Below, piece after piece: positions 54,308-62,965 of a stretch of DNA of 64,000 nucleotides. Under the pieces are notes generated by a model. The model was not told where the DNA came from. It saw nothing but the letters and a program-made list of their open reading frames with translations, and searched no databases. Position numbers and translations under genes: made by a program. The stretch covers positions 682,001-746,000 of the forward strand of contig NZ_BBIT01000002.1 of NCBI RefSeq assembly GCF_000730625.1, read 5' to 3'. This stretch comes from Pseudomonas oryzihabitans NBRC 102199 (lineage in GTDB: Bacteria > Pseudomonadota > Gammaproteobacteria > Pseudomonadales > Pseudomonadaceae). The stretch's first letter is position 1, and each line of letters begins with the position of its first letter.

Positions 54308-55282
54308 CTAGCTCGCCAACAGCTGCTCCAGTCGCTGCAGGCGCTCCTTGTACACACGCCGTGCGGCCAACGCGTCCTCCAGGGTTACCGCCACGAATCG
54401 CGCCTTCTGGTTGGGCTGCAGCTGGCCGATCAGATCCAGGTCGCTGCTGATGACCGTGCCGATCATGGCGTAGCCGCCACCCGACACGGCGTCTCGGTGC
54501 AGGACGATGGGTTCGAGGCCGGCCGGTACCTGGATCGAGCCGATGGGATAACAGCTGTCGACGATATTGGACGGATCCGAGCCGGCGCCAAAGGGTTGTT
54601 CGCGCGGCGTGAATTGCAACGGCCGGCCGCCCTTGAATCTGTAGCCGATTCGATCGGCTTCGGAGCCCACCGTCCAGGTATCGGCGAAGAACGCCTCGGC
54701 GGCGTCCGCAGTCAGGCGGTGATGATAGAGACCCGGAACGACCCGCAGGGTCACCTCGCCACCGCAAGCCGACACCAGGTCGACTGGCAACCGGACGCCA
54801 GGCTTGGCGCCTGTCGCCGGGGTTCCGACAGTCAGTTCGTCACCCGCGGCGAGCCTTCGGCCCTGGAAGCCACCGAGGCCGCCCAGGGTGTACGTCGAGC
54901 GACTGCCCAGCACCTCGGGCACGGCGAAACCGCCCGCCACGGCCAGATAGCCACGGGCGCCGGCCTTGAGGTAATCGAACTTGAGCACCTGGCCGGCGCG
55001 CACGCTGAAGGCTTCGTCCAGTGGCATTTCGGCGCCGTCCAGGCGTGGCGTCATGCGCGCGCCGCTCAGGGCAACCAGGGCGTCTTCGGTAAAGTGCAGC
55101 TCCGGGCCGAGCAAGGTGCATTCCAGGGCGGCGGCGCCGGGTGCGTTGCCCACCAGCAGATTGGCCGCGCGCAAGGCATAGCTGTCCATGGCCCCGGACG
55201 GCGGGATGCCCAGGTGGTAGTAGCCTTCGCGACCAAGATCCTGGATCGAGGTGGCCAGGCCGGGTTTGAGTACCTTGATCAT
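54308..55282 (-). CDS. pxpC: PxpC/KipA-type biotin-dependent carboxyltransferase domain protein
   Basis: 324 aa. Seen: IKVLKPGLATSIQDLGREGYYHLGIPPSGAMDSYALRAANLLVGN in successive blocks, the hallmark of KipA/allophanate-hydrolase subunit 2 proteins, then LALSGA-like VALSGARM, GARGYLAVAGGF, RVVPGLYHHR, the GCDPSNIVDSCYPIGSIQVPAG-like region and GGYAMIGTVI. In PxpABC the BC subunits phosphorylate 5-oxoproline for hydrolysis by PxpA; in urea carboxylase the same fold is a carboxyltransferase. Start overlaps the pxpB stop by 4 bp. Last gene of a five-gene operon. Confidence 0.92.
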   Translation of the reverse strand: MIKVLKPGLATSIQDLGREGYYHLGIPPSGAMDSYALRAANLLVGNAPGAAALECTLLGPELHFTEDALVALSGARMTPRLDGAEMPLDEAFSVRAGQVLKFDYLKAGARGYLAVAGGFAVPEVLGSRSTYTLGGLGGFQGRRLAAGDELTVGTPATGAKPGVRLPVDLVSACGGEVTLRVVPGLYHHRLTADAAEAFFADTWTVGSEADRIGYRFKGGRPLQFTPREQPFGAGSDPSNIVDSCYPIGSIQVPAGLEPIVLHRDAVSGGGYAMIGTVISSDLDLIGQLQPNQKARFVAVTLEDALAARRVYKERLQRLEQLLAS

Positions 55283-56151
55283 GCCGGCTCCTCCATTAGG
55301 GTGCGCGGATAGCCACGGGGATCATCGAGAAAGGCGTCCAGGGAAAAGTCCACCGGACGGATATTCAGGGTGAAGCTACCCTCCTCTACCTCGGCCAGCA
55401 TCCGGTCGTATTCGGCGCGGTCGATGGCGCGGAAACGGACGATGTCGCCGGGCCGGAAGAACACCATGTGGTCCTGCAGGTAATCGAGGCGCTGGGCCGG
55501 CTCGTAGATGGGCGCCGGCGTCACGCCAAACATCTGGTAGCCGCCGGCGCCTCGTACCGAATAGATGCAGCCGAAGCAGCCGCCGTGGCCGAGGGTCTGC
55601 TTGGGCGTGTCGGTGCGGGGTCGCAGGTACTTGGGAACCTGCAGCTGCCGCTCGGCCTCGACCATCTGGAACATGAACGGCAATCCGGCGACGAAGCCCA
55701 CCATGGAGACGAACCAGGGCGCGCCGCTGTGGGCCGCGATGAAGGCCTCGACATCGGCCAGGCCGTTGATACGCGCGGCGTATTCCAGATCGGTAGCGGT
55801 CGGATCCTGGTGGCGATCGCGAAAGCGCATCAGCGTCTCGTGGGTCCAGGGGTCGTTGTAGAGCACCGGGATCTCGATCAGCCGCGTGGCCAGTTGGCGC
55901 TCGGCCACCGCCTGGTCTTCCACGCCCTGGACGGCGGCCAGCAGCCGGTCGGGCGGCAGGACATCGGGATCGAAGCGGATCTGGAAGGAGGCATTGGCCA
56001 GGCAGATGTCGTGGATGCCGGGCAATTGCAGCGCCTGCACCGCACGGGTCATGGCCAGGCCACGGAAAAACGCCTCCAGGGACATGCTTTCGGACAATTC
56101 GACGAACAGGTGCTCGTCGCCGCCGAAGCTATAGCGGATCGCAGTCGTCAT
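55279..56151 (-). CDS. pxpB: PxpB/KipI-type 5-oxoprolinase subunit
   Basis: 290 aa from the ATG at 56151, which overlaps the accC stop by ATGA; the longer frame to 56217 is out of context. KipI/allophanate hydrolase subunit 1 family: SFGGDEHLFVELSESMSLE near the start, IEIPVLY in the middle, the GFVAGLPFM motif, PKYLRPRTDTPKQ and GGYQMFGVTPAPIYEP. It should form a complex with PxpC. It is translationally coupled to both neighbours. Confidence 0.92.
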   Translation of the reverse strand: MTTAIRYSFGGDEHLFVELSESMSLEAFFRGLAMTRAVQALQLPGIHDICLANASFQIRFDPDVLPPDRLLAAVQGVEDQAVAERQLATRLIEIPVLYNDPWTHETLMRFRDRHQDPTATDLEYAARINGLADVEAFIAAHSGAPWFVSMVGFVAGLPFMFQMVEAERQLQVPKYLRPRTDTPKQTLGHGGCFGCIYSVRGAGGYQMFGVTPAPIYEPAQRLDYLQDHMVFFRPGDIVRFRAIDRAEYDRMLAEVEEGSFTLNIRPVDFSLDAFLDDPRGYPRTLMEEPA

Positions 56152-57521
56152 GCGGGAATCTCCTCGGCCAACCAGTGTTCCAGGGTACCGGTGTCGAAGC
56201 GGGCTTCGATCACCCAAGGTTCGTCCAGCAGGCGGCGATGCAGACTGGCGGTGGTAGCCATGCCGGTCAGACGCAACTGGTCCAGCGCCTGGCGAGCACG
56301 GGCCAGGGCCTCGCCGCGATCGGCGCCATGGGCGATGAGCTTGGCCAGCAGCGAGTCGTAATAAGGCGGCACTCGGTAGCCTGCATAGAGATGACTGTCG
56401 ACGCGGATGCCCGGACCCTGCGGCCAGGCGAGCTGCTCGACGGTCCCGGGGCTGGGAAAGAAATTGCGCGCCGGATCTTCGGCGTTGAGTCTCAGCTCGA
56501 TGGCGGCGCCCTGCAGATGGATGTCTTCCTGGCGCAGCCCCAGGGGTTCACCTCCGGCGATGCGCAACATGGCCTGGACCAGATCGATGCCGGTGACCAT
56601 CTCGGAGACCGGATGCTCCACCTGGATGCGGGTATTCATCTCGATGAAGAAGAACTCGCCGCGGGCTTCGTCGAACAGGTATTCCAGGGTGCCGGCGCCC
56701 CGATAGCCGAGGCTTTCGGCCAGGCGTACCGCGCTGGCGCAAAGGGTCTCGCGCTGGGCGGCGCTCAGGACCGGCGATGGCGCCTCTTCCAGCAGCTTCT
56801 GCCGGCGCCGCTGCAGCGAGCATTCGCGCTCGAACAGATGCACGGCGCGCTGGCCATCGCCAAGGATCTGCACCTCTATATGCCGAGCGCGCTCGATGAA
56901 GCGCTCCAGATAGAGGGCGCCGCTGCCAAAGGCGGTCTGGGCTTCACGCTGGGCGATGGGAAACTCCCGCGCCAGCTCGGCGGCGTCGCGCGCCAGGCGG
57001 ATGCCCCGGCCGCCTCCCCCGGCCGATGCCTTGATCAGCAGCGGATAGCCCACCGTCGCGGCTGCCGCTATGGCAGCCTCTATATCGGCCGGTTCGCCGG
57101 CAGAGCCCGGTACCACCGGGACGCCAGCCGCCAGCGCGGTGCGGCGCGCCTCGGCCTTGTCGCCCATGCGGCGGATGATGTCACCCGAAGGGCCGACGAA
57201 GATGGCACCGGCCTCCTCCACCGCATCGGCAAAGGCAGCGTTCTCGGCCAGAAAGCCATAGCCGGGATGCACCGCATCGGCGCCGCTGTCTCGCAAGGCC
57301 GTGAGCAGAGCCTCTATATTGAGGTAGCTGCGATCCGCCCGCGCCGGGCCGATCACCACCACGGCATCGGCCTGGCGCGCCGCCAGCGAATCCCGGTCAG
57401 CCTCGCTGCAGGCCAGTACCGTCTCGATGTCCAGCGCCTTGGCGGCACGCAGGATACGGACGGCGATCTCGCCGCGATTGGCCACCAGCAGACGGCGGAT
57501 GCCGCCCCCTGTCGTATTCAC
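56148..57521 (-). CDS. biotin carboxylase, dedicated paralogue of AccC
   Basis: 457 aa, full biotin-carboxylase length. Seen: LLVANRGEIAVRILRAAKALD, HPGYGFLAENAAF, GDKAEARRTALAAGVPVVPG, ATP-grasp glycine loop IKASAGGGGRGIRLA, FLIERARHIEVQILGD-type region (FIERARHIEVQILG), RRRQKLLEEAPSP, FIEMNTRIQVEHPVSEMVTGID with catalytic residues, and ELRLNAEDP. It carboxylates biotin on the carrier protein with ATP and bicarbonate. It lies between accB-like and pxpB genes with 4-bp overlaps, so it is not the housekeeping accBC locus. It may supply carboxy-biotin to the PxpBC module (inference). Confidence 0.93.
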   Translation of the reverse strand: MNTTGGGIRRLLVANRGEIAVRILRAAKALDIETVLACSEADRDSLAARQADAVVVIGPARADRSYLNIEALLTALRDSGADAVHPGYGFLAENAAFADAVEEAGAIFVGPSGDIIRRMGDKAEARRTALAAGVPVVPGSAGEPADIEAAIAAAATVGYPLLIKASAGGGGRGIRLARDAAELAREFPIAQREAQTAFGSGALYLERFIERARHIEVQILGDGQRAVHLFERECSLQRRRQKLLEEAPSPVLSAAQRETLCASAVRLAESLGYRGAGTLEYLFDEARGEFFFIEMNTRIQVEHPVSEMVTGIDLVQAMLRIAGGEPLGLRQEDIHLQGAAIELRLNAEDPARNFFPSPGTVEQLAWPQGPGIRVDSHLYAGYRVPPYYDSLLAKLIAHGADRGEALARARQALDQLRLTGMATTASLHRRLLDEPWVIEARFDTGTLEHWLAEEIPA

Positions 57522-57769
57522 GAGGCGGCCCCGTTCAGGGTGGCCAGCAACTGACCCGGCTCGACCGGATCCCCGTCCTCGACGGCGAAGGCCGTCAGGG
57601 TCCCGGCGACCTCGGCGTGAACCTCGGAGAATTGCTTCATCACCTCGACCAGGCCGATCACGGTGCCGGCGGTGACGGTTTCCCCGACATCCACATAGGG
57701 CGCCGCATCGGGCGTGGGTTTGCGATAGAACGTTCCGGGCAGGGGCGAGAGCACCGAATGTTCGGCCAT
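57518..57769 (-). CDS. biotin carboxyl carrier protein, short form
   Basis: 83 aa from the ATG at 57769; the frame extends to 57856, but this Met has the coherent start. It is essentially one biotinyl domain: SPLPGTFYRKPTPDAAPYVDVG, GTVIGLVEVMKQF (biotinylation Lys in VMK, where the usual motif is AMKM) and FAVEDGDPVEPGQLLATL. It lacks the Ala/Pro-rich N-terminal half of housekeeping AccB. The variant Val-Met-Lys context is still compatible with biotin ligase recognition. Co-translated with the carboxylase gene. Confidence 0.9.
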   Translation of the reverse strand: MAEHSVLSPLPGTFYRKPTPDAAPYVDVGETVTAGTVIGLVEVMKQFSEVHAEVAGTLTAFAVEDGDPVEPGQLLATLNGAAS

Positions 57770-57862
57770 GACGATTCCTCTTCTAGGCAATGTTGTCGGA
57801 AAGGCAGGCGTAGCTAAGGGCAGGAGGACCCGGCGTCTTGGCGCCGGTGTCCGCATGGAAAA

Positions 57863-58627
57863 CTAGCCGGCGCCCGGGGCGCGGATGGCGATGCCGGCGG
57901 CCTCCAGGCGCTGGCGGATGGCCTGGGCCAGGCCCAGCGCCCCGGGGGTGTCGCTGTGCAGGCAGATGGATTCGAAGGCCACCTCGACCTCGCCTCCCTC
58001 CACCGTGGCGACCCGTCCCTGCTGGCAGGCTTTGAGCACCCGGTCGGCCACCGCCTGAGGATCCAGCGCGCCCATGCGCCGGACCAGGACGATGGAGCCG
58101 CTGGCGTCGTAGTCCCGGTCGGCATAGAACTCGCGTACCAGGGGCTGGCCCAGCTCGCGACCGATTCGCCAGGTGGCCGAATCGGGCAAGCAATAGAGCA
58201 GCAGCCCGGGTTCGAGGCGTTGCAGCGTCTCCACCAGCAGCCGGGCCGCCGCCTCGTCCCGGGCCAGGTGCATGAACAGCGCACCATGGGGCTTGAGGTG
58301 CTGCAGCCGCAGGCCATGCAGCCGGGCGAATTCACGCAGGGCGCCCAGCTGATAGACGATATCGGCCACCAGTTCGTCGGCGGGCATCTGCAGGGGCCGA
58401 CGGCCGAACCCCACCAGGTCGCGATAGCCCGGATGGGCGCCGATGGCCACGTTGCGGGCCTTGGCCTGCTGCACGGTGCGCTGCATGAGGCCGGGATCGC
58501 CGGCATGGAAGCCGGTGGCGATATTGGCCGAGCTGACCAGGTCGAGCAGCTGGTCGTCCACGCCGTCGCCCAGCGTCCAGGCGCCAAAGCCCTCGCCCAT
58601 GTCGGAATTGAAGTCCACCTCGATCAT
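57863..58627 (-). CDS. pxpA: LamB/YcsF family protein, 5-oxoprolinase subunit PxpA
   Basis: 254 aa. Seen: [14 protein letters not shown] near the N-terminus, [35 protein letters not shown], the VKPHGALF-type motif [10 protein letters not shown] and the closing [19 protein letters not shown]. In PxpABC this subunit hydrolyses phosphorylated 5-oxoproline to glutamate. First gene of the operon, 93 bp before the carrier-protein gene, and divergent from a LysR regulator. Confidence 0.94.
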   Translation of the reverse strand: MIEVDFNSDMGEGFGAWTLGDGVDDQLLDLVSSANIATGFHAGDPGLMQRTVQQAKARNVAIGAHPGYRDLVGFGRRPLQMPADELVADIVYQLGALREFARLHGLRLQHLKPHGALFMHLARDEAAARLLVETLQRLEPGLLLYCLPDSATWRIGRELGQPLVREFYADRDYDASGSIVLVRRMGALDPQAVADRVLKACQQGRVATVEGGEVEVAFESICLHSDTPGALGLAQAIRQRLEAAGIAIRAPGAG

Positions 58628-58745
58628 TGCGGTATTCCCTGGCAGCGGTGCGTTGTCCTCGACCTTAGGACTGCCCTGCCCCCTTGGGAAGATTTATTAT
58701 CCAAAGCCCAGCGTTCGGAAAAATCGATACCTCAGGACAGTCGCC

Positions 58746-59663
58746 ATGGCCCTCACCCTGCGCCAACTCCGTTATTTCACCGCGACGGCAGAACTGGGGC
58801 AGATCTCCCAGGCGGCCATCCACCTGAACATTTCCCAGTCGGCGGTGACCAGCGCCATCCAGGAACTGGAGGGCCTGCTGAGCACCAGTCTGTTCGTCCG
58901 TTCGGCGCAAGGGATGGCGCTGACCGATGCCGGTCGGCATTTCCTCAACCATGCCTACGGTATTCTGCGCGGCGTCGACGACGCCCTCAGCAGCGCCCTG
59001 CCCGATCACCGCGCCAGCGGCGAGTTGCGCATTGCCGCCAGCTATACGGTGATCGGCTACTTCCTCCCCCACCACCTGCAACGCCTGGCACAGCTCTATC
59101 CCGAGGTGACGGTGGCGGTACACGAGCAGGAGCGCCAGGCCATCGAAGAGGCGCTGCTGGACAGGCGCATCGACATGGCGGTGGTGCTGACCGCCAACCT
59201 GACCCACGAGGACATCGTCTCCGAGACGCTCTTCAATTCCGAACGCCGGCTCTGGCTGCCCAGTGGCCATCCCTTGCGCGATCGACCCAACGTCAGCCTG
59301 GCGGATGTCGCCCGCGAGCCCTATGTCCTGCTGACCGTCGACGAGGCCGAACAGAGCGCCATGCGCTATTGGCGCCAGGCCGGTCATGAGCCCCAGGTGC
59401 GGTTGCGTACCAGTTCGGTGGAGGCCGTGCGCAGCATGGTGGCCAACGGCAGCGGTGTCGCCATTCTTTCCGATCTGGTCTATCGGCCCTGGTCGCTGGA
59501 GGGCAAACGGCTGGAGACCCGCACCCTGGTAGAGCCCATTACGCCCATGAGCGTGGGGCTGGCCTGGCATAGGGAGCATCCGCTGACGCCGGCCATGCAG
59601 GCCTTTCGCAGCTACTTCCACAGCGCCTTCCTGGCGCCCCAGCAACTGGGCGCGCGACGGTGA
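58746..59663 (+). CDS. LysR-family transcriptional regulator
   Basis: 305 aa from the ATG at 58746; the frame before it is shadow. N-terminal winged helix: TLRQLRYFTATAELGQISQAAIHLNISQSAVTSAIQELE is recognizable in its usual blocks, with VRSAQGMALTDAGRHFL after it. The C-terminal LysR substrate domain spans ~90-295 (LRIAASYTVIGYFLPHHLQRL, VANGSGVAILSDLVY). Divergent from the pxp/biotin-carboxylase operon with 118 bp between, so it is the probable regulator of that operon. Inducer unknown. Confidence 0.92.
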   Translation: MALTLRQLRYFTATAELGQISQAAIHLNISQSAVTSAIQELEGLLSTSLFVRSAQGMALTDAGRHFLNHAYGILRGVDDALSSALPDHRASGELRIAASYTVIGYFLPHHLQRLAQLYPEVTVAVHEQERQAIEEALLDRRIDMAVVLTANLTHEDIVSETLFNSERRLWLPSGHPLRDRPNVSLADVAREPYVLLTVDEAEQSAMRYWRQAGHEPQVRLRTSSVEAVRSMVANGSGVAILSDLVYRPWSLEGKRLETRTLVEPITPMSVGLAWHREHPLTPAMQAFRSYFHSAFLAPQQLGARR

Positions 59664-59675
59664 TTGCAGGGACAA

Positions 59676-59695
59676 ATCCTCACGAGCGAAAGGAT
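59676..59695 (+). promoter_or_regulatory. hip operator O1
   Basis: ATCCT-N10-AGGAT, first of three 20-bp sites beginning ATCCTCAC. Starts exactly 50 bp before O2. The outer arms are symmetric; the inner bases are less so than in O2 and O3. Confidence 0.8.
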
Positions 59696-59725
59696 TCGAT
59701 CCGTATAACCGTCTGAATAGCTAAA

Positions 59726-59745
59726 ATCCTCACGATCTTGAGGAT
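59726..59745 (+). promoter_or_regulatory. hip operator O2
   Basis: ATCCT-N10-AGGAT; symmetry extends to AATCCTCA / TGAGGATT (59725-59746). Middle of three sites at 50-bp spacing. Confidence 0.85.
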
Positions 59746-59775
59746 TGCACCGGCTATCCCTTTGGCGTTAGCCTG

Positions 59776-59795
59776 ATCCTCACACTCGTGAGGAT
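59776..59795 (+). promoter_or_regulatory. hip operator O3
   Basis: ATCCT-N10-AGGAT with 8-bp perfect arms ATCCTCAC / GTGAGGAT; ends 5 bp before the hipB ATG, so bound HipB would cover the ribosome-binding region. Confidence 0.85.
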
Positions 59796-59800
59796 AAATC

Positions 59801-60052
59801 ATGCAGGTGCTACTCAAGAATGCCGCCGACCTCGGTGCCCTCGTCCGCCAGGCGCGCAAGGCCCAGGCCCTGCGCCAGGACGACGCCGCCGGTAGCCTCG
59901 GCGTCAGTGAAAACTTTCTCGGCAAGGTCGAGCGCGGCGGCGAAACCGTCCAGTGGGGCAAGCTGTTTCAGGTACTGGAAGGCCTGGGCGTGCGCCTGAT
60001 CGTGGATCTGCCCCCCGAGGTGGAAGCCCAGCCGGATACCCGGACACCATGA
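59801..60052 (+). CDS. hipB: HipB-type antitoxin and repressor
   Basis: 83 aa HTH protein: LGALVRQARKAQALRQDDAAGSLGVSENFLGKVERGG in the usual HTH order, then a short C-terminal strand QVLEGLGVRLIVDLPPEVEA. HipB neutralizes the HipA kinase and represses the operon. Three palindromic operators precede it. The stop overlaps the hipA start (ATGA), the classical arrangement. Confidence 0.92.
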   Translation: MQVLLKNAADLGALVRQARKAQALRQDDAAGSLGVSENFLGKVERGGETVQWGKLFQVLEGLGVRLIVDLPPEVEAQPDTRTP

Positions 60053-61335
60053 GGCGTGAACTCCTGGCCTGGATCGACGACCAGCTGGTGGGTCGGCTGG
60101 CTGACGAGAACGGTATCTGGTCGTTCCAGTACGAATCCGGTTGGCAGGCCTTCGGACTCTGTCCGCAATTGCCCTTGCAGCCAGAGCCGCTGATCGATGG
60201 CAGTTCGCAGCGACCGGTGCAGTGGTACTTCGACAACCTGCTACCCGAGGAAGGCCAGCGGCAACTGCTCGCCCAGGATGCGCGCCTGGAGGCCGCCGAT
60301 GCCTTCGCCCTGCTCAGCTGGTACGGCGCCGAGTCCGCCGGCTCCCTTACCCTGCTCGCCGAAGGCCAGCGCCTGCCACCGGGGGATCGCCGCCCCCTGA
60401 GCGACGCCGACCTCTCCCGACGGATCAAGGCCATGCCGCAGCTGCCACTGACCCACGAGGCGCACAAGCGCATGTCGCTGGCCGGCGCCCAGCACAAGCT
60501 GGCGGTGATCCTTGATGAGCAGGGGCTGCAGGAACCCGTGGGCGCCCTGCCCTCGACCCATATCCTCAAGCCGGACCATCCCCACGAGGCCTTCGCCCAT
60601 TCGGTGATCAATGAGTGGTTCACCATGCGCCTGGCGGGTATGGCCGGGCTGATCGTTCCTGCCGTCGAGCGCCGCTACGTACCCGAACCGGTCTATCTGA
60701 TCAAGCGCTTCGACCGCGTCCGCACCCCGGGGGGCTGGCAGCGACGCCATGGCATCGACGCCTGCCAGGTGCTGGGGCTGGATCGTCATTTCAAGTACCA
60801 GGCAGGCAGCGTGGAGCGGTTGGCCGAGCTGGCACGGCTATGCGAAGCGCCCGCCGTGACCCGGACGCGGCTGTTCAATTGGCTGGCGTTCAACGTGCTG
60901 GTGGGCAATACCGATGCCCATCTGAAGAATCTCGGCTTTCTGGTCTCACCGCGGGGACTCGCCCTGGCGCCCTGCTATGACCTGCTCTGTACGGCGGTAT
61001 ACGAGAGTCGCGCCTTCGACCAGCAGCGCTGGCCGGACGTGACCACCCTCGCCTGGCCGATCCTCGGTGAAAACCGGCTGGCGGCCGTCGACCGCGAGCG
61101 ATTGCTGGATGCCGCCGAGGTGCTGGGTATCAAGCGCTCGCCGGCCGCCGCCCAGTTGCAACGCCTGCGCCAGCGCCTGCCCTCCCAGGCCCAGCAGTTG
61201 CTGGAACAGACCGAGCGGGAGAATCAGGTTCTAGCCGCCACGCGACCGGAGTTGCGGGCAGTCTTCGCCGGCGAGTTGCGCTGCCTGCGGGCGATCAGGG
61301 CGCTGATCGCCGAACAGGTCGAGCGGCTGGCCTGA
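60049..61335 (+). CDS. hipA: HipA-type serine/threonine kinase toxin
   Basis: 428 aa from the ATG at 60049. The N-terminal subdomain is followed by the kinase: SLAGAQHKLAV (ATP-binding loop with the regulatory Ser equivalent to Ser150), HILKPDHP, EWFTMRLAG, catalytic Asp in LVGNTDAHLKNLGFL, then the metal-binding region in LAPCYDLLCTAVY. E. coli HipA phosphorylates glutamyl-tRNA synthetase and produces persister cells; the target here is unknown. All key motifs look intact, so the system is probably functional. Confidence 0.93.
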   Translation: MRRELLAWIDDQLVGRLADENGIWSFQYESGWQAFGLCPQLPLQPEPLIDGSSQRPVQWYFDNLLPEEGQRQLLAQDARLEAADAFALLSWYGAESAGSLTLLAEGQRLPPGDRRPLSDADLSRRIKAMPQLPLTHEAHKRMSLAGAQHKLAVILDEQGLQEPVGALPSTHILKPDHPHEAFAHSVINEWFTMRLAGMAGLIVPAVERRYVPEPVYLIKRFDRVRTPGGWQRRHGIDACQVLGLDRHFKYQAGSVERLAELARLCEAPAVTRTRLFNWLAFNVLVGNTDAHLKNLGFLVSPRGLALAPCYDLLCTAVYESRAFDQQRWPDVTTLAWPILGENRLAAVDRERLLDAAEVLGIKRSPAAAQLQRLRQRLPSQAQQLLEQTERENQVLAATRPELRAVFAGELRCLRAIRALIAEQVERLA

Positions 61336-61359
61336 CGGACCTGCTGCTGACGGCTACGC

Positions 61360-61758
61360 TCAAAGCGGCAACACCGCCAGCAGCCGCTCGCGTCTGAGCT
61401 GCTGCAGGCGAGCGATCAGCTCGCCCGTAGGCGTGCCACCAGTGAACCTTTGCAGGCGCTGACCGGCGACCGATCCCAGCCATTCCAGCTCGTTAACGCC
61501 TTCCGGCTCGACCGCCAGCAGCAGGCAGTCACCGCCCAGCCGGGACAACAACCCCACGATCCGGCTGCGTGGACCCTGCGCCAGCCACTCCTCGTGCAAC
61601 CCGACGGCGCCCTCCAGTTGCAGCACCGGGAGGTCGCTGCAACCGGGCAAGCCGCTGCGCAATTCAGCCGTCACCGCAGGGTCGAGATCGCCATGCAGGA
61701 TGACCAGCGCCACGGCCGGTCGAAGGTCGTCTACCGCTGTCCAGGGTTGGCTCGTCAT
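61360..61758 (-). CDS. hypothetical protein, 132 aa
   Basis: 132 aa from the ATG at 61758, chosen because a perfect AGGAGG lies 7-12 bp upstream; the longer frame to 61881 is not supported. The protein begins MTSQPWTAVDDLRPAVALVILHGDLDPA and is rich in Leu, Gly and Arg with few Lys or aromatic residues; GLLSRLGGDCLLLAVEP suggests a compact alpha/beta fold. No family recognized. It is convergent with hipA (24 bp apart) and lies behind acdS on the same strand (34-bp gap), so it may be read through from acdS. Confidence 0.7.
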   Translation of the reverse strand: MTSQPWTAVDDLRPAVALVILHGDLDPAVTAELRSGLPGCSDLPVLQLEGAVGLHEEWLAQGPRSRIVGLLSRLGGDCLLLAVEPEGVNELEWLGSVAGQRLQRFTGGTPTGELIARLQQLRRERLLAVLPL

Positions 61759-61792
61759 GCTGGACCTCCTCGTGACCGGTCGAAGCCTGGGC

Positions 61793-62806
61793 TCAGGCGA
61801 AGGCGTTGTGATAGGCGTTGAGCGCCGGTGCGCCCCCGAGGTGAACATAGAGCACCCGGCTGCCCTTGGCGATCTCCCCACTGCGCGCCATGGCGATCAG
61901 CCCGGCCATGGATTTGCCCTCGTAGACCGGGTCGGTGAGCATCCCCTCCATCTGCGCGGTGTAGCGGATGGCCTCGACGGTGGGGCCATCCGGCAGGCCG
62001 TAGTCGGGGCCGCAGAAACGCGGCTCGATGATGACGTCCTCGTCGCGAATCTCCTTGTCCAGGCCAATCATCTCGGCGGTGTTGCGCGCGATCTTGGTCA
62101 CCGCGGCGCGGGTCATCCCGGCGTCCGCCGCCGTGTCGATACCGATCAGGCGACGCTCGCGCTCCTGGGCGCGAAAGCCCACCACCATGCCGCCCTGGGT
62201 CGAACCGGTACAGGTGGCCGTGACCACGGTATCGAAGAAGAGGCCCTGGTCGCGCTCCTGCGCCGCCAGCTCGTCGGCGAAATGGGCATAGCCGAGGCCC
62301 CCCAGGGGATGGTCCGAGGCGCCGGCGGGAATGGCGTAGGGCTTGCCGCCTTCACGCCGCACCTCGTCCAGGGCGCGCTCCCAGGTCGCCTTCACCGCGG
62401 TGGAATAGCCCTCGCCTTCCAGCAGCGTCTGGGCGCCCATCAGCCGCGACAGCAGGATGTTGCCGACCTTGTCGTAGACCGGGTCTTCCCACTTGGTCCA
62501 TTCCTCCTGGACCAGCCGGCACTTCATGCCCAGCACCGCGGCGACGGCGGCGACCTGGCGCGTGTGGTTGGACTGGATGTTGCCGATGGACACCAGGGTA
62601 TCGCAGCCCTGCGCCAGGGCATCGGCGGCCAGCCATTCCAGCTTGCGCACCTTGTTGCCGCCATAGGCGAGACCGGAGGAAACGTCGTCACGCTTGGCCC
62701 AGAGTTCGATACCGAGGTCCTTCGACATGCGCTCCAGCTTGTGCAGGGGCGACGGGAAATAACCGAGCTTGACGCGGGGAAAACGCTTTTCGAGATCCAG
62801 GGACAT
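61793..62806 (-). CDS. acdS: 1-aminocyclopropane-1-carboxylate deaminase
   Basis: 337 aa PLP enzyme that splits ACC, the ethylene precursor, to 2-oxobutyrate and ammonia. Seen: PLP Lys in GLAYGGNKVRKLEW, SIGNIQSNHTRQVAAVA with the key Ser, PAGASDHPLGGLGY, TGSTQGGMVVGF. Residues separating true AcdS from D-cysteine desulfhydrase are of the AcdS type: Tyr-Glu in TDPVYEGKSM (Tyr294/Glu295 equivalents) and Leu in HLGGAPALN (Leu322 equivalent). Divergently arranged with an Lrp-family gene, the classical acdS/acdR pair. This is a plant-growth-promotion trait, often horizontally acquired. Confidence 0.94.
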   Translation of the reverse strand: MSLDLEKRFPRVKLGYFPSPLHKLERMSKDLGIELWAKRDDVSSGLAYGGNKVRKLEWLAADALAQGCDTLVSIGNIQSNHTRQVAAVAAVLGMKCRLVQEEWTKWEDPVYDKVGNILLSRLMGAQTLLEGEGYSTAVKATWERALDEVRREGGKPYAIPAGASDHPLGGLGYAHFADELAAQERDQGLFFDTVVTATCTGSTQGGMVVGFRAQERERRLIGIDTAADAGMTRAAVTKIARNTAEMIGLDKEIRDEDVIIEPRFCGPDYGLPDGPTVEAIRYTAQMEGMLTDPVYEGKSMAGLIAMARSGEIAKGSRVLYVHLGGAPALNAYHNAFA

Positions 62807-62867
62807 AGCAGCGACTCCAGTGGTGAGAGAACGCCTTCAATGCTAGGGAAAACGTTGAAAAAGGTGC

Positions 62868-62888
62868 TTTCGAATGAGCGGTACGAAA
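62868..62888. promoter_or_regulatory. inverted repeat in the acdS-acdR intergenic region
   Basis: TTTCG-N11-CGAAA, in a locally AT-rich 159-bp divergent promoter region. It is a candidate binding site for the Lrp-type regulator AcdR, but it does not clearly match the E. coli Lrp consensus. Confidence 0.35.
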
Positions 62889-62965
62889 TCTGCTTTCCTT
62901 TTGGCTACCTCGATTTCCTCCCATAGACGTTCTTCCAGAGACCACTTTTCAAGGAGAATCTTTCG

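Noticed and set aside
61793-62806. Alternative call of D-cysteine desulfhydrase for acdS
   Set aside because: The Tyr-Glu pair and the Leu of the HLGG motif are the AcdS-type residues, and acdR is adjacent.
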